Shown here in pieces: positions 17,801 through 25,592 of a DNA stretch of 59,476 bases (the first letter of the stretch is position 1; each line of letters opens with the position of its first letter). The position numbers and the translations under genes are program-made. The stretch spans positions 1 through 59,476 of the forward strand of contig JAPPFM010000001.1 in assembly GCA_028821605.1 (NCBI GenBank). Direction: 5' to 3'. The DNA comes from Candidatus Poribacteria bacterium. Lineage in GTDB: Bacteria > Poribacteria > WGA-4E > WGA-3G. The notes beneath the pieces were generated by a model. The model had not been told where the DNA came from. It did no database searches and saw only the letters and a list, made by a program, of their open reading frames with translations.

Positions 17801-18233
17801 TCTTGGGGCTGTTGGTGAGGCAATTGGTGTAAAACCTAAGACGCTTGAAAAATGGTTGAATGTAGGAGATCTTACAATCGCCATTAAAAACCCTACCGAG
17901 GGTGAAAAGACTGGCAAAATGCGCTTAAACGGAAACATTGTCCAGTTTGACGAATTGGGCTCTCGCCTTCTCAATTTGCCTGAAGAACAAAAATCTATGC
18001 TCACTATCCAATCTGGACGAGATGTACCTCATGAACAGATTGTCAAAGTAATGGATATGGCAAAAAAGGCAGGTATTGATCAAATTGGATTTGCAATCGA
18101 TTCAACTGAAGGTGATCGGATGCAGCGAGCTTTTGTCGGACAGCTTCGAGAGATGGTCGAAAAGGGCGAAATCACTGGCGAAGAAGCCCGCGAACTATAC
18201 GAGGAAGCATTTCCTCGTAGCAAAGAAGATTGA
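14844..18233 (+). CDS. BlaR1-like M56 metallopeptidase sensor fused to tandem redoxin-like, lamin-tail-like and EF-hand modules
   Basis: An 1129-residue integral membrane protein. The N-terminal ~330 residues are a BlaR1/MecR1-type M56 peptidase: several membrane segments and the zinc motif HELAH at residues 216-220, with a downstream RERICDDWV segment. Instead of a penicillin-binding sensor, the C-terminal part holds two copies of a module beginning FSGPQ.GE.LP.LM..GI.GE (about 408 and 835). Each copy later has GPGSYGLNR..AQTV and KDGKVL.NFAFTQPML, suggestive of a cysteine-less redoxin fold. Between them are two DWWLELRN.TDNE.NLKG repeats like lamin-tail domains (about 602-730) and an EF-hand loop DKDGDGKLNKEE (about 787-798). 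A GAAGGAG site precedes the ATG inside the repressor gene. Inference: a signal-transducing protease paired with the BlaI-type repressor, with an unknown stimulus. Confidence 0.85.
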   Translation: MTKQILLSLLNCSWQWMLLIGLIWFVATPPFHKSRRSNTTVHLLWLLSLLSLPILFGLNQFVPAPSIGNTVPELAQARPIEVSGLVAQATDLPEISSTENYTQSENQLFIGGKSFFNWKTKTDLLLCVWAIGALAMLVRFIFGLYRIYQLRRNAVAADDSYQAICRRLARQLDINRPVTVCFSDRVSSPISFGWLSPYILIPRKLNLEQFELVAAHELAHVQRLDWLTNLFSHLVGVIFFFHPIYHFLNRELVRVRERICDDWVIRLTGARKNYAQCLLDLVRHEDRVIPLALSLNQPSQLESRIDSILKSNRRLDVQLKPRLQLMVATLLLTCLPLLAMAQLVPLKTFQVSLFAQTPRKAEKEVGKTDEKQVMQKEKAGKMDGKQYKDDSYIKVKDPILFAKSEENKIFSGPQPGERLPALMVTGIDGELEGQTYDITAEMDGKPFVLFLQDTNGVGVKGLVNVFELLLQIDAFQKRHSKATGAEKSNEGLQIGVVFLADNLDTLPEWARDMLRKEVPNEVLTGLSPDGREGPGSYGLNRNVAQTVLIAKDGKVLHNFAFTQPMLYPDPHFLGAIADAVGADALALEKWLNEATTKRSDEKKVKAVIIKENDDTSGDTHDWWLELRNLTDNEVNLKGWTLDIVTTELDTEGKLIRFTNDVKIPAGGVIIKDIDDASGDAHDWWLELRNPTDNEMNLKGLTVNLFAPKLDTEGKLIPVLFFNKDVKIPAGGVLRVPYPESLEKLGIIFQEYEQPHKEKKERGQTMEKDDAREREHTPSLEELVKPFDKDGDGKLNKEEGMAMRRALVNRESPNRYRRENVEVKNPAGFEKVRGATLFSGPQSGENLPPLMAKGINGETKGKTFDVIAKADGQLLVLFLQDESGLGLRGLLGISRLLAQIAEKSEQAMHINAVFLGDTPDTVENQASKLVSHVPSGVLLGVSQDGREGPGSYGLNRSVAQTVIIAKDGKVLYNFAFTQPMLRPDPYLLGAVGEAIGVKPKTLEKWLNVGDLTIAIKNPTEGEKTGKMRLNGNIVQFDELGSRLLNLPEEQKSMLTIQSGRDVPHEQIVKVMDMAKKAGIDQIGFAIDSTEGDRMQRAFVGQLREMVEKGEITGEEARELYEEAFPRSKED

Positions 18234-18247
18234 GCTTCGGAAAACCT

Positions 18248-18277
18248 GTAGGGACGGAAATAACATACCGTCCCTAC
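18248..18277. terminator. Inverted repeat after the BlaR1-like gene (terminator or dispersed hairpin)
   Basis: GTAGGGACGG (18248-18257) and CCGTCCCTAC (18268-18277) form a perfect 10-bp stem with a 10-nt loop, 15 bp after the stop codon. No T-run follows, so it may be a dispersed repeat rather than a true rho-independent terminator. Confidence 0.55.
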
Positions 18278-18310
18278 ACGAAACAAAGCAGATATTGTAT
18301 GAGGAGAAAA

Positions 18311-19705
18311 ATGAAGGGAATAAAACGATGCGATGGGATTAACCGTCGTGATTTTCTGCGCGTCGGTGGATTGGCGGCACTCGGATTAGGGTTAGGTGAT
18401 TTTTTCTACCTCCAACGCGCCTTTGCTGTGGGGGCGGGGTCACCGCGAAGAAACACCCAAGCAAAAACCCCCTACGCAGCAAAAGCGAAATCCTGTATCC
18501 TGATATGGCTTGATGGGGGTCCCAGCCATTTGGAGACCTTCGATCCGAAACCTAACGCGCCGCAGGAAGTTCGCGGACCGTTAAAAACTATTCCCACAAA
18601 TCTGGCAGGCGTATATATCAGTGAATGTTTGGAACGAACGGCAGGCATTATGGATAAAATTGCCATCATTCGCTCGATGACCTCGCCGCTTGGTGAACAC
18701 AGTCTCGGCACGCAATACTTAATGACTGGATACAAACCTACGCCTGCGTTGGAGTATCCGACCTTTGGGGCAACGGTCACCTATATCAGATCTCAAAATA
18801 GTCAGAACGCTTCAAGAGATGCACTCACCGCTTTGCCGCCCAACATTGCAGTTCCGAATTTCACAGGTCAAGTGTCGGGAAACGGTTACTTACCGAATGC
18901 TACGCGCCCATTTTCTGTTGGCAGTGATCCGAAAAGACCTGACTTTAAAGTTCGCGACCTTGATTTCTATGAGGGGCTTGATTTGCAACGCGTTTCCCGG
19001 CGTAGGCAGTTCGTCAATGCGCTCAACGAATTCAGTCGTGCCAAAGACGCTGACGCAACGACGGTATCGGATCCGGACTTAGAACGTGCCTATAATCTGA
19101 TTACATCACCCGAAGCCAAAGCAGCGTTCACGCTTTCCGAGGAGCCGCAAGAGGTACACCAGCGATATGGTCGGGGTGGTGTGAACGGAATCGGGCAGAG
19201 CTGCTTATTGGCACGCAGGCTTGTTGAACGTGGTGTGCCATTCGTGACCGTCAATCATACTGGGTGGGATACGCATAACGATATATTCCAGTTGAAAGAG
19301 CGATATCCTACCGATCGGAATGCACATCTACCCTCCCTTGATCGGGCATTGAGTGCGTTGATTCAGGACCTTACCGATCGTCGCATGTTGGATGAAACGC
19401 TCGTGGTGGTTATGGGCGAGTTTGGACGTACCCCGAAGATTAACTCGCAAGGTGGACGTGATCATTGGCCCAACGTGTTCAGCGTGATGTTGGCAGGTGG
19501 TGGTGTGCAAGGCGGTCAAATCGTCGGTAGTAGCGATGCGCTCGGTGAGTTTCCAAAGGAACGTCCCGTGACACCATCGGATCTGTCAGCCACAATCTAT
19601 ACGCTGCTCGGTATTGACCCCAGTTTTGAGTTGCATACCAGTGACGGGAGACCTGTCCGCGTTGCTCCTGATGGTGCTAATGTTGTTTCGGAATTAATCG
19701 CTTAA
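18311..19705 (+). CDS. DUF1501 family protein with Tat signal (sulfatase-like fold)
   Basis: 464 residues from ATG 18311, chosen because GAGGAG lies 10 nt upstream and the twin-arginine signal NRRDFLRVGGLAALGLGLG then sits at the N-terminus. Conserved blocks include CILIWLDGGPSHLETFDPKP, GEHSLGTQYLMTGY, NHTGWDTHNDIF and VVMGEFGRTPKIN, with GGRDHWPNVF, as in DUF1501 proteins (alkaline-phosphatase/sulfatase-like superfamily). These are exported, folded before export, and in Planctomycetes they usually pair with DUF1549/DUF1553 cytochrome proteins. Such a protein is encoded 1.6 kb downstream in the same direction. The enzymatic role of DUF1501 is not established. Confidence 0.9.
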   Translation: MKGIKRCDGINRRDFLRVGGLAALGLGLGDFFYLQRAFAVGAGSPRRNTQAKTPYAAKAKSCILIWLDGGPSHLETFDPKPNAPQEVRGPLKTIPTNLAGVYISECLERTAGIMDKIAIIRSMTSPLGEHSLGTQYLMTGYKPTPALEYPTFGATVTYIRSQNSQNASRDALTALPPNIAVPNFTGQVSGNGYLPNATRPFSVGSDPKRPDFKVRDLDFYEGLDLQRVSRRRQFVNALNEFSRAKDADATTVSDPDLERAYNLITSPEAKAAFTLSEEPQEVHQRYGRGGVNGIGQSCLLARRLVERGVPFVTVNHTGWDTHNDIFQLKERYPTDRNAHLPSLDRALSALIQDLTDRRMLDETLVVVMGEFGRTPKINSQGGRDHWPNVFSVMLAGGGVQGGQIVGSSDALGEFPKERPVTPSDLSATIYTLLGIDPSFELHTSDGRPVRVAPDGANVVSELIA

Positions 19706-19747
19706 GTTCTCAACTATTGCATAATAGTATATGCGATAATTGTCAAT

Positions 19748-19897
19748 TGTCTGAATCGCGGAAGCCACTGAGGACGCGGAGGACGCGGAGGTAAGAGATT
19801 TTTTCTGACTGCACACATTTTTAGGAAAGGCCATGTAAGAATCACAATAGCAGTTTCCGCGTCTTCTGTGTTCTCCGCGCGCTCCGCGATTCAGACA
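19748..19897. mobile_element. 150-bp MITE-like element with 15-bp perfect terminal inverted repeats
   Basis: TGTCTGAATCGCGGA (19748-19762) and its exact reverse complement (19883-19897) bound a 150-bp non-coding element. The similarity of the ends extends imperfectly to about 42 nt (inner part GAGGACGCGGAG on the left, mirrored on the right). No transposase is inside. It sits between two exported-protein genes. A clear target-site duplication was not seen. Confidence 0.75.
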
Positions 19898-19932
19898 ACA
19901 TCCCTAATTGAACAAAACAAATAGATCTATTT

Positions 19933-21285
19933 ATGAAATGTATACCCGCAACAATTTTAACTTTAATCTTGGTTGGTGTGTTGGTTTCGGTTTGCGCGCT
20001 TTACGCACAAGATCGGACAAAAGAGGATTATTGGAATCAGTTCCGCGGTCCAAATGGAGACGGCAAGGCAATAGGTAGTGCCCTCCCTACCGAATTTAGC
20101 GAAACGAAAAACGTCCGTTGGAAAACACCTATTCACGATAAAGGGTATTCATCGCCTATTGTTTGGGGAAATCAGATTTGGGTGACAACCGCGCGTGAAG
20201 ATGGCAGAGAACTCTTTGCGATCTGTGTAGACTTGGAGAGTGGGGACATCTTGCACGATATAAAAGTATTCGATGTCGCGGAACCGCAACTTGAACACGG
20301 GGACCTCAACAGTCACGCTTCGCCGACTCCAATTGTAGAGGAAGGACGCATCTATGTTCACTATGGCACTTATGGCACCGCCTGTCTGGACACGAAAACA
20401 GGCGAGAAACTTTGGGAACGCCGAGACCTCAATTGTGATCACCGTGTGCGTCCCGCGTCTTCTCCGATTATTGATGAGGAGACACTATTCCTTACCTTCG
20501 ATGGCGTTGATGTGCAGTTTATTGCTGCACTGAATAAAAACACTGGGGACACCTTGTGGCTGCAGCATCGAAAAGTTGACTCAAATTTTGAGGATGTTCT
20601 CAGAGCCAAGGGTGTTAAGGATATTGAAGAAACGAAAAAAGAAAAGCCAAACGATAACAGGAAATCTTATGCAACGCCAACGATTATCACATATCAAGGA
20701 AAGAAGCAGTTGGTGAGTCCGGCAGCGGAAGTCACAATATCATACAATCCGAAAACAGGCGATGAACTTTGGCGCGTTCGACATGAAGGGTGGGGCTGGA
20801 ACGTTGCATGCCGTCCGATTTTTGCACACAATCTTGTCTATTTTACAACTGGCGTGGAAAAATTATTGCTGGCTGTTGATCCGTCTGGCATGGGTGATGT
20901 TACGGATACACATACCGTTTGGAGCCATCGCAAGGGTGCTCCTGAAATACCGTCGCCACTCATTGTTGACGACTTGATGTTTATGGTTAACGAGGGCGGT
21001 GTCGTCTCTTGTATAGAGGCAAAGAATGGAAATCTTGTATGGAAAGGTCGTGTCGGCGGAAATCACTGGGCATCACCGCTATATGCAGGTGGCAACATCT
21101 ATTTTTTCAGCATGGAAGGACGAGTGTCGGTTATCCGTGCGGCGCGCGAATTTAAATTACTTGCACGGAATGAGTTTGATAACGAATTTATTGCCTCTGG
21201 TGCCGTTGCTGGTAACGCGCTAATTCTGCGTTCGCTTACCCACCTCTATTGTATTGAAGAAATGAATCCAAGTGAACGAAAATAA
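19933..21285 (+). CDS. Exported PQQ-type beta-propeller repeat protein
   Basis: A 450-residue protein with an N-terminal signal peptide (hydrophobic residues 5-24, ending ALYAQ). The start of the mature part, WNQFRGPNGDGKA, is the usual opening of planctomycete/verrucomicrobial PQQ-like propeller proteins. Several blades with A.D..TG...W motifs follow (LDTKTGEKLWERR, LNKNTGDTLWLQH, EAKNGNLVWKGR). These are BamB/quinoprotein-like propellers, but the catalytic residues of PQQ dehydrogenases are not evident, so it is more likely structural or binding. The ATG at 19933 has a weak ribosome-binding site. It lies downstream of the MITE and 27 nt upstream of the DUF1549/1553 gene, probably co-transcribed with it. 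Confidence 0.86.
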   Translation: MKCIPATILTLILVGVLVSVCALYAQDRTKEDYWNQFRGPNGDGKAIGSALPTEFSETKNVRWKTPIHDKGYSSPIVWGNQIWVTTAREDGRELFAICVDLESGDILHDIKVFDVAEPQLEHGDLNSHASPTPIVEEGRIYVHYGTYGTACLDTKTGEKLWERRDLNCDHRVRPASSPIIDEETLFLTFDGVDVQFIAALNKNTGDTLWLQHRKVDSNFEDVLRAKGVKDIEETKKEKPNDNRKSYATPTIITYQGKKQLVSPAAEVTISYNPKTGDELWRVRHEGWGWNVACRPIFAHNLVYFTTGVEKLLLAVDPSGMGDVTDTHTVWSHRKGAPEIPSPLIVDDLMFMVNEGGVVSCIEAKNGNLVWKGRVGGNHWASPLYAGGNIYFFSMEGRVSVIRAAREFKLLARNEFDNEFIASGAVAGNALILRSLTHLYCIEEMNPSERK

Positions 21286-21312
21286 AATACAGATTAGACA
21301 GAGACGAAACAA

Positions 21313-23592
21313 ATGAAAATCATTCGGTTAGCTCCTATAGCATTGACACTATCAGTCGTCTTATTTTTCTGCGATTACCTCCACCAGAATATATCTTTTG
21401 CAGATGACGATCAGACTAACTTTGCTGCATCAAAATCGTCTGACCGTGTTGATTTTGAAAATGATTTGATACCGATTTTTACCAAGTTCGGGTGTAACGC
21501 TGGGGCATGTCATGGCGCAGCTGCTGGTCGGGGTGAATTCAATTTGTCGCTCTTCGGTGGTAATCCACAAGCGGACTATGCGGCGATTGTTCGGCAGCTC
21601 GCAGGACGGCGCATCAATCTGATGCACCCAGAAGAGAGCCTCGTCATTCTAAAACCGACAGCGCAAATCAGTCATGGCGGTGGGCAGGTTTTGGATGAAA
21701 ATGGAGAAGGCGCGCGATTGCTCCGCAATTGGATCCGGCAAGGCGCGACTTACGAAACGCTACGTCATTTGGAGCGTGTTGAAATATCGCCGCAAAAACA
21801 TGTTATCTCTACTCTTGAGCGTCCGGTTCAACTGCACGCAACTGCCCATTTTTCAGATGGGACAAGAGAAGACGTGACACGATGGACTGTCTTTACACCA
21901 GAGGACACTTCAGCGATTGAAATTGACACAGCCACTGCCGTCGCCAAAGTGCTTCGCCGCGGTCGGCATATCATTCTTGCTCGTTATCTCACAGAGGTCG
22001 TTCCCATTGAGTTTATTGTACCTTTGAACAAAGTTCTGCCACACAGCCCAATTCAGAAAAACAAGCCTGAAACGAAGTGGAAGGCGATCCAAGAGAGAAG
22101 CACGTTGATACCTAAACCCACTTCACTTAACCGCAAGGAAAATTTAAAAATTGATGATGAAATCCTCAAATTACTCTCAACGCTCCGATTGCCAGTATCC
22201 CCACCTGTTGATGATGCCACCTTCTTACGTAGAGTGACACTTGACCTCACCGGACACCTCCCTACATCAGATGAGACGACAGCATTTCTCGCAGATTCCA
22301 ATAGAAATAAACGGGAAACGTTGGTGGATACATTGCTTGGGTCGGATGAATTTAACGAGTACTGGACATTGCAGCTGGCGAAGCTGCTACGGATTGGCGC
22401 GCAGGAAAGAAATACACAAGGCACTTTTGTCTATCACCAATGGCTTTCCGAACAGATTCGCGACGGTGTTGGATATAATCAGATAGCACGTTCAGTTATT
22501 TTAGCAACAGGCGATTCCCATGAGGTCGGTCCGGCGAATTTTTACCGCACAGTAAATGGAGCGCGAGAACAAGCCGAATTCATGAGTGAACTCTTCATGG
22601 GAGCTCGACTCCGATGCGCGAATTGCCATAACCACCCACTCGACAAATGGACACAAGACGATTACCACGGATTGGCGGCGATCTTTGCGAAAATAGAGAG
22701 CGATCAGATCGTTAAGGTAAAACCGTCGGGTGAGGTTATCCACCCAGCGACGCGGGAAAAAGCAGTGCCGCGGATTCCCGGCAATTGGTTTTTGCCTGCC
22801 GATGTTGCTGATGGGCGAGTCGAATTGGTGGATTGGCTAACAGGTCAAGACAACCCATACTTTGCCAAAGCGATCGTTAACAGATTGTGGAAGGCGATGA
22901 TGGGACGAGGGTTAGTCGAACCCGTTGACGATTTCCGATCTACCAATCCAGCCACCCACCCTGCGTTGCTAACAGAACTCGCTGACGACTTCGTGGCACA
23001 CGGCTATGACTTACGATGGACACTCAGACGCATCGCGCTCAGTGAATCTTACGCACGCAGTGCAGATACGCTCCCCCAAAACGCGACGGATGATCGTTTC
23101 TATTCACATGCGCTGCAAAAACCGCTTGAACCGGAGGTGTTGGCGGATGCCATTTCAGATGTCCTCGGTATACCTGACACCTACGGCAATGAACCAAAAG
23201 GCACTCGTGCGGTCTCTCTATTCAATCCAAACACTGAATCCGAGGCACTTGATATCTTAGGACGATGTGGACGTGAAACCTCATGTGAGAGTGCTACTGA
23301 AGTAACGGATGGACTTCAGCGTAAACTGCACCTGTTCAATGGCGATCTTCTCAATGCTCGCATCGGGGTTGCGGGCAGTCGACTTGACAGATTGATGGCA
23401 GTTGACAAATTACCGATGGAGATTGTTAGCGAGTTCTACCTTGCTGCGCTAAGTCGGTATCCAACAGAGACCGAGCAACAGTTTTGGGAACAGCACATTG
23501 ATGTCAATTCATCTGCCAATTTGCAACGCGCGATCCTCGAGGACATGGTGTGGAGTCTGCTAACCTGTAATGAGTTTGTGGCAAATCACTAA
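21313..23592 (+). CDS. DUF1549/DUF1553 protein with N-terminal cytochrome-like region
   Basis: 759 residues. A signal peptide (about 1-30) precedes a planctomycete-type region with CNAGACHGA (a CxxxCH-like haem site, about residues 61-70) and an Ig-like beta segment. DUF1549 starts about residue 280 (LPVSPPVDDATFLRRVTLDL, then LTGHLPTSDE) and contains FMGARLRCANCHNHPLDKWTQDDY, a CxxCH haem site. DUF1553 follows (LVDWLTGQDNPYFAKAIVNR, then RGLVEPVDD and LRWTLRRIALSESYARS). This matches the PSD1/PSCyt2 arrangement common in Planctomycetes and Poribacteria. Probably a periplasmic multi-haem or haem-like protein acting with the DUF1501 partner at 18311, possibly in polysaccharide degradation; that role is inference from recurrent gene clusters. 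Confidence 0.88.
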   Translation: MKIIRLAPIALTLSVVLFFCDYLHQNISFADDDQTNFAASKSSDRVDFENDLIPIFTKFGCNAGACHGAAAGRGEFNLSLFGGNPQADYAAIVRQLAGRRINLMHPEESLVILKPTAQISHGGGQVLDENGEGARLLRNWIRQGATYETLRHLERVEISPQKHVISTLERPVQLHATAHFSDGTREDVTRWTVFTPEDTSAIEIDTATAVAKVLRRGRHIILARYLTEVVPIEFIVPLNKVLPHSPIQKNKPETKWKAIQERSTLIPKPTSLNRKENLKIDDEILKLLSTLRLPVSPPVDDATFLRRVTLDLTGHLPTSDETTAFLADSNRNKRETLVDTLLGSDEFNEYWTLQLAKLLRIGAQERNTQGTFVYHQWLSEQIRDGVGYNQIARSVILATGDSHEVGPANFYRTVNGAREQAEFMSELFMGARLRCANCHNHPLDKWTQDDYHGLAAIFAKIESDQIVKVKPSGEVIHPATREKAVPRIPGNWFLPADVADGRVELVDWLTGQDNPYFAKAIVNRLWKAMMGRGLVEPVDDFRSTNPATHPALLTELADDFVAHGYDLRWTLRRIALSESYARSADTLPQNATDDRFYSHALQKPLEPEVLADAISDVLGIPDTYGNEPKGTRAVSLFNPNTESEALDILGRCGRETSCESATEVTDGLQRKLHLFNGDLLNARIGVAGSRLDRLMAVDKLPMEIVSEFYLAALSRYPTETEQQFWEQHIDVNSSANLQRAILEDMVWSLLTCNEFVANH

Positions 23593-23654
23593 TACAACGA
23601 CTCTATTCAAATAGAATTGGGTCGTATCCGTTGTTTTATTACGAGGTAAGTTTC

Positions 23655-25592
23655 GTGCCAAATCTCTTTTTTGCAATTTTAGTTGCGTTCATCTGCGTAG
23701 TCTCTATTGCTCCGGCACAGGAAAAAACCATGCATAACCAAGATGCTGTCGAAGTAAACAGCAAGGCATTGATCGTGGACATAGTACGTGCTGCGGGTAG
23801 TCGTTCCGAGATCAATGTAAACCAGTTGTTGAATAACCAGAAAAGCCCTGAATCCGTTGGGGCAGATGAAGCGATTGAGAAATGGATTGACGAAAATGGG
23901 GAATCGATCATTGGTACTCGCGGCGGTCCCTTTACTCCTACTGATCAGTATGTGACCACCTATAAGAATAGCAAAATCTATGTTCATGTACTTTCGTGGG
24001 ATGGAAAGAACAATATTACCCTTCCCGCTATCACTGATCGGGTGGTAAAGAACGCTTGGATTCTGGGAAATCCCACGGTAGACGGCACTTCGTGGGGTAT
24101 CGTGCGACAGCATCCGTGGGGGCTTTTGATTGTAGTACCAGAGGCGTACCAAAATGGTGTTGATGACATCGTCGTTCTTGATATTGAAGGGGATCCCACT
24201 ACACTTAAGAAGCCAAGATTGATTGAGGCAGATCCTTCGTCAGTTATCTATCTGTTTGGAGACAGTGCCGAAGTAGGAGGGGGTCTTGTGCACTTGCAGG
24301 CACAAGACTGGATTGAAGGTTGGAACGAGTCATCTGCTTCACTTTCATGGAAGGTGAAACTTCCTACATCTTCCGATTACAAACTCGCGATGACCTATAC
24401 TGCTGATACACATGCGGTAGGTTCGGCATTTGAGATTGTTGCTGGACACAATAAAACCGTTGGAACAGTTCGCCAAACGACTGGATGGGCAGGAGATTCG
24501 CAGAATTTTGAGAGGATATCGCTTCCGGGAACATTGCGCCTCCCCGCAGGTGAAAGCATAATTATGCTGCGTCTCATTGGAGAGGCAAAGTCTAAAGATG
24601 GTGTGCGAGTCCATTCGCTTGAATTAATTTCGCCGCTCGCTGATAAAGCAAGGATTGCTTCAAACGAGAAAGCGCAGCAGATACGTACCAAAACGGACTG
24701 GTTCGTCGAAGCGAAGTACGGCGTGATGTTCCATTGGTCAACAACAACACAACCGTCGCGTGGTTCTCAAAAACCTTACGTGGAGGCGGTGAACGCTTTT
24801 GACCTTGATGCTTTTGTCGACATGGTGAGTGAAACTGGAGCGGGCTACGTCATTTTCACTGCTGTCCACGGAATTATGCATTTCCCTGCCCCCTTAAAAT
24901 CGATCGAAGTGGTTATGCCGGGACGCACCTGCAAACGAGACCTAATTGGAGAAATGGCTGGTAAGCTGCAAGAATGTGGTATTGCCCTTATTCTTTATTT
25001 TCATCACGGCGTAGGAGATTTGGAGTGGGTGAAAGCCGCTGGATTTTTAAGTCCAGACAAGTCAAAATTTTTCAAAATTGAGCATGACATTCTTACCGAA
25101 ATCGGCGTGCGCTATGGTAAAAAGGTCGCAGGTTACTGGTTTGATGATCGGTATCCGCTTCAGCCGTTTGAAGAATTGTATGAGGCAACTAAAGTTGGCA
25201 ATCCCGAACGCATCGTCGCTTGGAACAGTTGGATTCTCCCCAAGACGACTGAATTTCAAGAGTACTATGCTGGCGAGTTTGGCGGTGCGCTCGTGGATCC
25301 ACCAGAAAATTTCTTTGCAGAGGGTGGCAGTGCGGGTGGTTTACAACCGCACGGCTTGATCTTTCTTGACGACCCTTGGCAGCACGGATATCCAGATACC
25401 GATATCGCCCCACCCTTATTTACCACTCAACAGATTATCAATTACGTGAAGGCGTGTATTGCTCAAAAACTGGTGATTACGATGAATATGGGTATTACTC
25501 AGGATGGGAAGGTTTCGCCGACAACACTTGAACAGATGAAAGCCTTGCGAAAAACGATCCGAGAGGATTCAAATACATTGGGAGCTAACTGA
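23655..25592 (+). CDS. Exported GH29-like (alpha-L-fucosidase-like) glycoside hydrolase
   Basis: About 645 residues from GTG 23655, chosen because GAGG lies 8 nt upstream and the signal peptide (ending SIAPAQ) then starts at the N-terminus. A TTG at 23631 would add 8 residues. The first half is a beta-rich region ending in a carbohydrate-binding-like segment. From about residue 350 there is a TIM-barrel part with TDWFVEAKYGVMFHWS, FDLDAFVDMVSETGAGYVIF, GIALILYFHHGVGD and KKVAGYWFDDRYP, the latter in the position of the GH29 nucleophile segment. Alpha-L-fucosidases release fucose from glycans; here the exact specificity is unsure because the canonical motif order is only partly recognisable. 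Its stop overlaps the next ATG by 1 nt (TGATG), so the two are coupled. Confidence 0.78.
   Translation: MPNLFFAILVAFICVVSIAPAQEKTMHNQDAVEVNSKALIVDIVRAAGSRSEINVNQLLNNQKSPESVGADEAIEKWIDENGESIIGTRGGPFTPTDQYVTTYKNSKIYVHVLSWDGKNNITLPAITDRVVKNAWILGNPTVDGTSWGIVRQHPWGLLIVVPEAYQNGVDDIVVLDIEGDPTTLKKPRLIEADPSSVIYLFGDSAEVGGGLVHLQAQDWIEGWNESSASLSWKVKLPTSSDYKLAMTYTADTHAVGSAFEIVAGHNKTVGTVRQTTGWAGDSQNFERISLPGTLRLPAGESIIMLRLIGEAKSKDGVRVHSLELISPLADKARIASNEKAQQIRTKTDWFVEAKYGVMFHWSTTTQPSRGSQKPYVEAVNAFDLDAFVDMVSETGAGYVIFTAVHGIMHFPAPLKSIEVVMPGRTCKRDLIGEMAGKLQECGIALILYFHHGVGDLEWVKAAGFLSPDKSKFFKIEHDILTEIGVRYGKKVAGYWFDDRYPLQPFEELYEATKVGNPERIVAWNSWILPKTTEFQEYYAGEFGGALVDPPENFFAEGGSAGGLQPHGLIFLDDPWQHGYPDTDIAPPLFTTQQIINYVKACIAQKLVITMNMGITQDGKVSPTTLEQMKALRKTIREDSNTLGAN

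Noticed and set aside
18236-18300. Upstream start at 18230 for the DUF1501 gene
   Set aside because: The extra residues run through a hairpin and lack a ribosome-binding site; GAGGAG before ATG 18311 places the Tat signal at the N-terminus.
20149-20442. Minus-strand open frame inside the PQQ-propeller gene, and similar antisense frames in most genes
   Set aside because: No start signal, no recognisable domain, and full overlap with a well-supported gene.
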